Assembly: GCF_007421925.1 (NCBI RefSeq)
Contig: NZ_QMDX01000006.1
Coordinates: forward strand, 62,001-126,000
Direction: 5' to 3'
DNA length: 64,000 nucleotides
Source of the DNA: Haloglomus irregulare
GTDB lineage: Archaea; Halobacteriota; Halobacteria; Halobacteriales; Haloarculaceae
The stretch's first letter is position 1, and every line of letters starts with the position of its first letter. The position numbers and the translations under genes are program-made. The notes beneath the pieces were generated by a model. That model was not told the origin of the DNA. It saw only the letters and a program-made list of their open reading frames with translations, and did no database searches. Below are positions 59,000-64,000 of the stretch, in pieces.

Positions 59000-60073
59000 T
59001 CAGAACGACCGGAGGTCGGCCAGCGCCTCCGCGGCGGCGCCGGAGGCGAGCGCCTCGCGGGCGGCCGCCAGCCCGGCGTCGATGTCCTCGGCGTCGCCGC
59101 GGGCGTAGATCCGGAGCGCGGCGTTCAGCGCGACGGCGTCGGCGAACCGGTCCTCGCGCTCGCCGGTCAGGACCGCTTCGGTGACGGCGGCCGAGTCGGC
59201 GGCGACGTCCTCGACCCCCAGGTCCTCGCTCTCGAAGTCCATCCCGTACTCGGCGGTCTCGATGTCGAAGTCGTCGACGTCGCCGCCGTCCCACACCGCG
59301 ACCTTGGTGCTGCCCGGGCGGATGTCGTCGTACCCCTCCAGCCCCTGGAACATCACGACGCGGTCCATGGCGGCCGTCTCGGCGGCCTGGAACGTCTCGA
59401 TGATGCGAACGGCGTACGGGAGGTGGTAGAACGAGCCCAGGTGGACCGAGGCCCCGGCGGGGTTCGCGAGCGTCTCGATGGTGTTGACGAAGGTGCGGAC
59501 GCCCATCTCGTCGCGCCGGTCGAACAGCTCCACCACGCCGGGGTTGAACGCGGGCTGGTAGTAGAAGCCGAAGCCGACATCGTCGGTCATGTCGGCCGAC
59601 TCCGACGGGGAGAGCTCCGTCCGCACGCCGAGTTCGTCGAGGACGTGCTTGTACGCGTCCTGCTTCTGCGTGGGGACGCGGTCGCCGGAGTGAGCCACGA
59701 CCGGCGTGCCGGCGGCCGCCGCGGTGACGCCGGCGGCGACGCCCAGCAGCGCGGTTCGGCCCTTGCCGTCGTAGTTGGCGCCGCAGTCGACCGGGTCGCA
59801 GTCCGGGGCGTGGGACTCGACCGACTCCTCGGCCATGGCGTCGACGTAGGCGCCGAGCTCCTCCGGCGTGTTGCGCTTCCAGCGGTTGGCCAGCCAGAAC
59901 GCCCCCAGCGTGGTGGGGTCGGGCTCGCCGGCCAGGGTCCGCCGGAACGCCTCGTCCGCCTGTTCGCGGGTCATGTCGTCGGCGGACTTGTGACCCGACC
60001 CGACGACCTCGGTCATCAGGCGCTTGAGCGGCCACTCGCCGAACTCCGTGTCGTGTCCGGTCGCTTTCGCCAT
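59000..60073 (-). CDS. TrpD2-like (anthranilate phosphoribosyltransferase family) protein
   Basis: 357 residues from the ATG at 60073. A helical N-domain (FGEWPLKRLMTEVVGSGHKS, ANRWKRNTPEELGAYVDAMA) precedes the phosphorylase-like core: DCGANYDGKGRTALLGVAAG, VVAHSGDRVPTQKQDAYKHV, GFGFYYQPAFNPGVVELFDR, VNTIETLANPAG. The loops resemble TrpD2/YbiB rather than TrpD; that group lacks anthranilate activity and binds DNA in E. coli. No trp genes nearby. Cytoplasmic. Confidence 0.85.
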   Translation of the reverse strand: MAKATGHDTEFGEWPLKRLMTEVVGSGHKSADDMTREQADEAFRRTLAGEPDPTTLGAFWLANRWKRNTPEELGAYVDAMAEESVESHAPDCDPVDCGANYDGKGRTALLGVAAGVTAAAAGTPVVAHSGDRVPTQKQDAYKHVLDELGVRTELSPSESADMTDDVGFGFYYQPAFNPGVVELFDRRDEMGVRTFVNTIETLANPAGASVHLGSFYHLPYAVRIIETFQAAETAAMDRVVMFQGLEGYDDIRPGSTKVAVWDGGDVDDFDIETAEYGMDFESEDLGVEDVAADSAAVTEAVLTGEREDRFADAVALNAALRIYARGDAEDIDAGLAAAREALASGAAAEALADLRSF

Positions 60074-60196
60074 ACGGGATGGTGGGTCGGCAGCGCCAAA
60101 AACACCCCAGTTCGAGCCCGCGGACCGGGCACACGTCCACTCCGACAGCGCCCGCACGCACCCCCCCGGCCCAGCGGGGGCGGGTGTCGTCGAGGG

Positions 60197-61435
60197 TCAG
60201 TCCTCGCCGGCGTCGGTCTTGATGCGCTGGGCCCTCGCCGGCCCGACGCCGTCGGCCGCGGTCAGCTCCTCCATCGTCGCTGCCCGCACGGCGGCGACGG
60301 TCTCGAAGCCCGCCGCACGCAGGGCCTCGGCCGTCGTCGGGCCCACGCCGTCGAGGTCCGTCAGGTCGCGGTCGGCTGCCGCGGGGCTGTCGTCGGCCCC
60401 GTTCCCGCCGGTCGCGTCCGTCACCGCCACCTCGACGGCCGCCTGCCCGTCGTCGCCGTCCGCCGTGTCCGTCGGCTCGGCCTCGGCGGCGTCGGTCACG
60501 TCGATGCGGACGCCGTGGGAGGCCCGCCCGTCCCGGTCGGCACCGCGGGTCGCCGGCCCCTCGGGGAGCTCCGGCGGGATGCCGACGAGGTCGGCAGTCA
60601 GGTCCCACAGCGCCCGGGCCTGCTCGTCGTTCTTGGCCGCCGCGGCCGCTGCCGCGGGCTCGCGCTGGTCGAAGTACTCGCCGGTGATACCCGCGACCTC
60701 GGGGGCGGCGGCCAGGTGCGCCAGCGCCCGGCCCCCGTCCTCGACGCTGTCGACCAGCCCCGGGATGGAGGGTAGCTTCGAGACGAGTTCGACGCCCAGC
60801 GACAGCGGGAACGGCACCTCCCGGGCGAAGTTGCTGCCGGGGATGTTGCCCGGGTGGAAGCAGGTCGCGGTCGCGTCGCCCAGCCGGCGCGCGAGCGCTC
60901 GCGTGAACAGCACGTTGCAGAGTTTCGACTCACAGTACCGCTCGACCGCCGGTCCCGTCAGCGCGCGCTTGCGCCGGACCATGTCCAGGTCCAGGCTGGC
61001 GAACCGGTGGGCCACCGAGGCCGTGTTCACCACGCGTGCGCCCTCGTTCAGGTGGGCGGCCAGTTCGCGGGTGAGGACGTACGGCGCGACGTGGTTGACC
61101 CCGAAGATGGTGCCGAACCCCTGCTCCGTGCTCTCCCGGTCGGTGGTGTACAGGCCGGCATTGTTGCAGAGCGCGTCCAGCCCGTCGGTTGTCTCGTCGA
61201 CGGCGGCCGCGAGGTCACGGACTGCGTCCAGATCAGTGAAGTCAGCCGGATGGAAGGAGGCCTCACCGCCGGCCGCCTCGACCGCCGCCACCGTCTCCTG
61301 CCCGCGCTCGGCGTCCCGACCGTGGACCAGCACGCGCGCGCCGCGGGCGCCCAGCCGGACCGCGCCGTCACGTCCGACGCCGCTCGTCGCGCCCGTCACC
61401 AGTATCGTCCGTCCGGAGAGGTCCGGGAGTTCCAT
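60197..61435 (-). CDS. SDR oxidoreductase fused to a helix-hairpin-helix domain
   Basis: 412 residues. N-terminal short-chain dehydrogenase: cofactor loop VTGATSGVGRDGAVRL, LCNNAGLYTTD, catalytic S140 (NTASVAHRF), Y167 and K171 (YCESK); close to the retinol-dehydrogenase/WW-domain SDR type. A disordered acidic linker (about 290-350) ends in a double HhH (DLDGVGPTTAEALRAAGFET and LTAADGVGPARAQRIKTDAG). HhH pairs bind DNA or RNA non-specifically, so the fusion is unusual for a dehydrogenase. Reaction and partner unknown. Confidence 0.88.
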   Translation of the reverse strand: MELPDLSGRTILVTGATSGVGRDGAVRLGARGARVLVHGRDAERGQETVAAVEAAGGEASFHPADFTDLDAVRDLAAAVDETTDGLDALCNNAGLYTTDRESTEQGFGTIFGVNHVAPYVLTRELAAHLNEGARVVNTASVAHRFASLDLDMVRRKRALTGPAVERYCESKLCNVLFTRALARRLGDATATCFHPGNIPGSNFAREVPFPLSLGVELVSKLPSIPGLVDSVEDGGRALAHLAAAPEVAGITGEYFDQREPAAAAAAAKNDEQARALWDLTADLVGIPPELPEGPATRGADRDGRASHGVRIDVTDAAEAEPTDTADGDDGQAAVEVAVTDATGGNGADDSPAAADRDLTDLDGVGPTTAEALRAAGFETVAAVRAATMEELTAADGVGPARAQRIKTDAGED

Positions 61436-61718
61436 GTGACATCACGTGGGGCCGTGGGGCTATTGGCGCTTCCCGCGGCAATCCGCGGGGGGTTCTTGCG
61501 CCGGGGGCGGCGGGTCCCGGGGCCACGAGCACGACGCCGCGAACGGCTGAGTGCCCGGGGGAGCTGTGGACGTCGGATCGGAACTGTCGGGGAATCGGCG
61601 AATCCAGCACACTACGGCTCGAACTATCGTTAGATCGGGCCTACAACTGAGAAATCCGATTAGAAGAGCAGTAACGAGACGGGTGCGGACGGCGGCCGCG
61701 GCGGCCCTGGGGGGCCCG
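61436..61718. other. Intergenic region, nothing clear
   Basis: 283 bp between two minus-strand genes. Around 61600-61680 there is lower-GC sequence (tatcgttagatc, gaaatccgattagaagagc) that could be promoter-like or a remnant; no coding frame and no hairpin of note. Confidence 0.3.
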
Positions 61719-62306
61719 CTACGGCGTCTCGCCGGTCTCCAGCGTCAGGTCGTCGGTCGGGTAGGCGACGCAGGTCAGGGTGTAGCCGTCGTCGAGCTCC
61801 TCCTGGCCCAGCATCTCGTTGTTGGAGTGGATGATGAAGTCGTCGGCGGACCCGTTCGTGATGTGGCCCGCACAGGAGACGCACTGGCCCTGCCGACAGG
61901 CGTAAGGGAGGTCCCAGTCGTTCTCCTCGCCGGCATCCAGCAGCGTCTGGTTCTCGCGGACCGCGACGGTCTCGCCCTCCTTGACGTACTCGACGTCGAA
62001 GACGTCGGCCTCGTCGTCCGGGATGACCGACGGGTCGTCCGAGGGGTCGACCTCCTCCTCCTCGCTCAGCTCGCCGGCAGCCTCGCCCTCGGCCCCGGCG
62101 CCGACCGCGACGGCACCGCCGCCGCCGCCGATGGAGCGGTTCATCGGCTCCGCGAACTCCGTCTCGGGAACCATCTCGGCCCGCCGCTCGGTGACCTCCT
62201 GTGCCATGTCGTCGGGGATGGGCTTCTCCGTCCCCTTGGAGTAGTGGACCGCGACCACGAGGAGGGTCAGCGTCACCCCCAGGGCGACGGCCAGTGGTTC
62301 GACCAT
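61719..62306 (-). CDS. Membrane-anchored 2Fe-2S ferredoxin
   Basis: 195 residues. The first 20 residues (VEPLAVALGVTLTLLVVAVH) are an anchoring helix; a long Gly/Glu acidic linker follows (about 30-100). The plant-type ferredoxin core carries the cluster ligands C137, C142, C145 and C179 (YACRQGQCVSCAGH and TLTCVAYPT). It shuttles electrons at the membrane's cytosolic face; partner enzymes unknown. Single gene, next to gnd. Confidence 0.88.
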   Translation of the reverse strand: MVEPLAVALGVTLTLLVVAVHYSKGTEKPIPDDMAQEVTERRAEMVPETEFAEPMNRSIGGGGGAVAVGAGAEGEAAGELSEEEEVDPSDDPSVIPDDEADVFDVEYVKEGETVAVRENQTLLDAGEENDWDLPYACRQGQCVSCAGHITNGSADDFIIHSNNEMLGQEELDDGYTLTCVAYPTDDLTLETGETP

Positions 62307-62415
62307 ACGCGCGGTTAGGAAAGGCGATTCAAAGCCGTTGTGATTGGCCGCGCCCTCGTCAGCGGTGGTCAGCGGGCACCACTCCGTCGGCTGGGGTCGA
62401 CTCGGTCAGGCCCGG

Positions 62416-63327
62416 CTACTCCTCCCGGCGCGCGACCTCGTGCCGGCCGAAGCCGTAGCGCAGCCGGTTCGCGAGCCGCCGGGAGAACCGCCCCTCGCCG
62501 TCGCCGGTCGCCCGGGAGTCGAACCGCTCCGCGAGCGCCGCGTACACCAGCGGCATCGGCACCTCCTGGGCGAGCGCCTCCTGGACCGTCCACGTCCCCG
62601 TCGAGCCGCCGGCGACGTGGTCGGCCACGTCGCCCAGGTCGTCGCCCTCCTCACGGAACGCCTCCTCGCACAGCGCCAGCAGCCACGACCGGATGACCGC
62701 GCCGTTGTTCCAGGTCCGGGCGACCGACTCCATGTCGAGGTCGTAGCGCCCCTCGTGCAGCAGCTCGAACCCCTCGCCGTACGCCTGCATCAGCGCGTAC
62801 TCCACGCCGTTGTGGACCATCTTGACGTAGTGGCCGGAGCCGGACCGACCCATCCGGTCGTGACCGTCGGGCCCGGTCGCGACCGCGTCGAACACCGGCG
62901 TCAGCTCCTCGTACGCCCACGCCGGGCCGCCGATCATCAGCGAGAAGCCCAGCTCCGCGCCGGCGGGGCCGCCGGAGGTCCCGCAGTCGAGGTAGGCCGC
63001 CTCCGTCGCCTCCGCGCGCCGGACGGAGTCCTCGAAGTGGGAGTTCCCCCCGTCGACGACGACGTCCTCGCCGCTCAGATGCGGTTCGAGGTCGTCCAGC
63101 GCGGCGTCGACGGCGTCGCCGGCAGGCACCATCAGCCAGACCCGCTTCTCGGCCCCCAGCCGGTCGGCGAGGTCGGTCACCGACTCGGCGGCCGTCGCGC
63201 CGGCGTCAACCACGTCGGCGACGGCCGCCTCGTCCAGGTCGAACGCGACCACGTCGTGGCCGGCGGCCAGACATCTGTCGACGACGATCCGCCCCATCCG
63301 GCCGAGTCCGATGACGCCGAGTTCCAT
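62416..63327 (-). CDS. gnd: 6-phosphogluconate dehydrogenase (decarboxylating)
   Basis: 303 residues, the shorter archaeal/NAD-type length. LGVIGLGRMGRIVVDRCLAA (NAD(P) loop), MVPAGDAVDAALDDL, VVDGGNSHFEDSVRRAEATE, GTSGGPAGAELGFSLMIGGP and YVKMVHNGVEYALMQAYGEG (catalytic Lys, His-Asn) are all in place. It oxidises 6-phosphogluconate to ribulose-5-phosphate with CO2 release. With Asp at the end of strand 2 (FDLDE) NAD is the likely cofactor. Followed closely by another minus-strand gene cluster (63375 onward) across 47 bp. Confidence 0.93.
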   Translation of the reverse strand: MELGVIGLGRMGRIVVDRCLAAGHDVVAFDLDEAAVADVVDAGATAAESVTDLADRLGAEKRVWLMVPAGDAVDAALDDLEPHLSGEDVVVDGGNSHFEDSVRRAEATEAAYLDCGTSGGPAGAELGFSLMIGGPAWAYEELTPVFDAVATGPDGHDRMGRSGSGHYVKMVHNGVEYALMQAYGEGFELLHEGRYDLDMESVARTWNNGAVIRSWLLALCEEAFREEGDDLGDVADHVAGGSTGTWTVQEALAQEVPMPLVYAALAERFDSRATGDGEGRFSRRLANRLRYGFGRHEVARREE

Positions 63328-63374
63328 GCGCGTCGTCCTCGGCCGCCGATACTGAGGGTTGTGGTCCGTCGCGC

Positions 63375-63671
63375 TCAGTCCAGCCGCTCGGCCGTCAGTT
63401 CGCCCCTCAGCTCACCCAGCCGGACCGCACGCTCGCGGGCCGCCGCCGGGTCGCCCGCGACGACCACGACCTCGCGCTCGGCGCCCGTGACGCGGTACGG
63501 CGCCGTTCCGTCGGCCTCGAACGCCGTCGCGTACGTCCGGACCGTCCCGCGGACGCGCCGCTCCAGCGTCGACAGGTCGCAGTCGCCGCTCTCGTAGTCC
63601 CGCAGCGCGTCCTCGACGTTCCGCAGGGCCGAGATGCGGTCCACGGCCACATCGACTCGCCTCTCGCTCAT
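63375..63671 (-). CDS. Small conserved haloarchaeal protein (DUF7854-like)
   Basis: 98 residues, a helical chain (SALRNVEDALRDYESGDCDL, STLERRVRGTVRTYATAFEA) followed by strands (APYRVTGAEREVVVVAG). It lies between gnd and the MCM gene on the same strand, 15 bp from the MCM stop, so it is probably co-transcribed with MCM. From memory this resembles a haloarchaeal DUF7854 family; function unknown. Confidence 0.65.
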   Translation of the reverse strand: MSERRVDVAVDRISALRNVEDALRDYESGDCDLSTLERRVRGTVRTYATAFEADGTAPYRVTGAEREVVVVAGDPAAARERAVRLGELRGELTAERLD

Positions 63672-63686
63672 AATCCCCCCGCTCGC

Positions 63687-64000
63687 CTACGTCGTCCGGA
63701 GGTGGCCCTGCGAGGGTTCGTACACCTCGCCGCGCTGTTTGAACTTCTCGATCTCGTGCTCGGCCCTGTCCCGGTCGGTGTCGTTCTCGACAGCCATCTC
63801 CAGCACCTCATCGTACGGGGCGCCCTCCTCGTACTCCTCCTCCAGCTCCTGGATGATGGCCTTCAGCCCCTTCATGCGGTCGCGCTGGCTCTTCGAGTGC
63901 CCCGCTTCGATCATGTCCGCGTCGAACTCGTTGGTCTCGGGGTCCATCCCGACGTCCTCCAGGGAGGTCCGGACGATGTCGATGACGCGGTCGGCGTCCT
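63687..64000 (-). CDS. mcm: MCM replicative helicase, C-terminal part (cut by window edge)
   Basis: The frame runs to the right edge without a start; the 104 residues seen contain DADRVIDIVRTSLEDVG followed by MDPETNEFDADMIEAGHSKS, then a winged helix (QRDRMKGLKAIIQELEEEYE, DEVLEMAVENDTDRDRAEHE, EKFKQRGEVYEPSQGHLRTT). This is the C-terminal tail of archaeal MCM proteins. MCM unwinds DNA at replication forks as a hexamer. An internal Met at 63947 could be mistaken for a short gene start; it is not, because upstream codons continue the family sequence. Confidence 0.88.
   Translation of the reverse strand, partial: DADRVIDIVRTSLEDVGMDPETNEFDADMIEAGHSKSQRDRMKGLKAIIQELEEEYEEGAPYDEVLEMAVENDTDRDRAEHEIEKFKQRGEVYEPSQGHLRTT

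Noticed and set aside
63687-63947. Independent 86-residue gene starting at the Met at 63947
   Set aside because: Upstream codons continue an MCM-like sequence to the window edge, so it is the C-terminus of a larger gene.

Overview
This window is a chromosomal segment of a halophilic archaeon (class Halobacteria). The evidence is the very high GC content, the strongly acidic proteins, archaeal gene types (archaemetzincin, NikR, C-terminal MCM, Trm56-type methylase, F420-linked oxidoreductase), TATA-like boxes about 25 bases before leaderless starts, and a CAU tRNA with an intron at the archaeal position. I cannot name the genus. No rRNA, CRISPR array, transposase or phage block is visible.

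Layout. 1-13.5 kb: two cupins (one cut by the window edge), archaemetzincin, a UPF0146/HAD pair, an F420-dependent NADP reductase homologue, a DUF151 nuclease-like protein, a crotonase, a TPR/DUF424 pair, a 7TM histidine kinase, an enolase-superfamily enzyme and an acyl-CoA dehydrogenase. 13.6-14.6 kb: a lower-GC patch with a frameshifted gene carrying homing-endonuclease-associated repeats, abutting an intron-containing CAU tRNA. 14.7-20.1 kb: a methyltransferase, an Lrp/AsnC regulator and a DabB-DabA pair (energy-coupled inorganic-carbon uptake) with all four DabA zinc-site residues present. 20.2-25.3 kb: DUF5518, CBS, RNase H-like and ABC exporter genes, then a decayed alpha/beta hydrolase. 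25.3-26.3 kb: a non-coding block with two inverted copies of a dispersed element. 26.3-41.7 kb: a MutS-family ATPase, an FMN-dependent hydroxy-acid oxidase homologue, an AN1 zinc-finger protein, a nikR-cobO operon, a phosphoribosyltransferase, a UbiA prenyltransferase, MetRS, a ZIP-like transporter and a second crotonase. 41.8-50.8 kb: tRNA-Thr, a histidine kinase, a broken phasin-like gene, a RecA-like/DICT sensor, a PhyH dioxygenase, a bacterio-opsin-activator-type regulator facing an R2lox-type oxidase, an inverted-repeat element, a CBS protein with a hibernation-factor-like tail, and a MoxR ATPase. 50.8-52 kb: two decayed genes. 52-64 kb: a YchF-like GTPase, a third copy of the dispersed element, an OCD/RidA pair, Trm56, cyclophilin, two RecA/KaiC-like paralogues without a P-loop lysine, a TrpD2-like enzyme, an SDR-HhH fusion, a membrane-anchored ferredoxin, 6-phosphogluconate dehydrogenase, and the C-terminus of MCM.

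How parts work together. The clearest functional unit is lrp-dabB-dabA, with a 19-bp palindrome in front of dabB. nikR overlaps cobO, which ties a nickel-sensing repressor to corrinoid adenosylation. OCD and RidA are 3 bp apart and make chemical sense as a pair, since imine/enamine intermediates are RidA substrates.

The most unusual content is non-coding. There is a modular family of hairpin-rich elements: the 25.5/25.8/53.6 kb copies, the 48.1-48.6 kb inverted-repeat element, and triloop hairpins. Two hairpins (26.03 and 48.43 kb) share identical flanks but have stems that differ by compensatory changes. One 36-bp piece made of the same triloop hairpins sits inside the OCD gene between 9-bp direct repeats.
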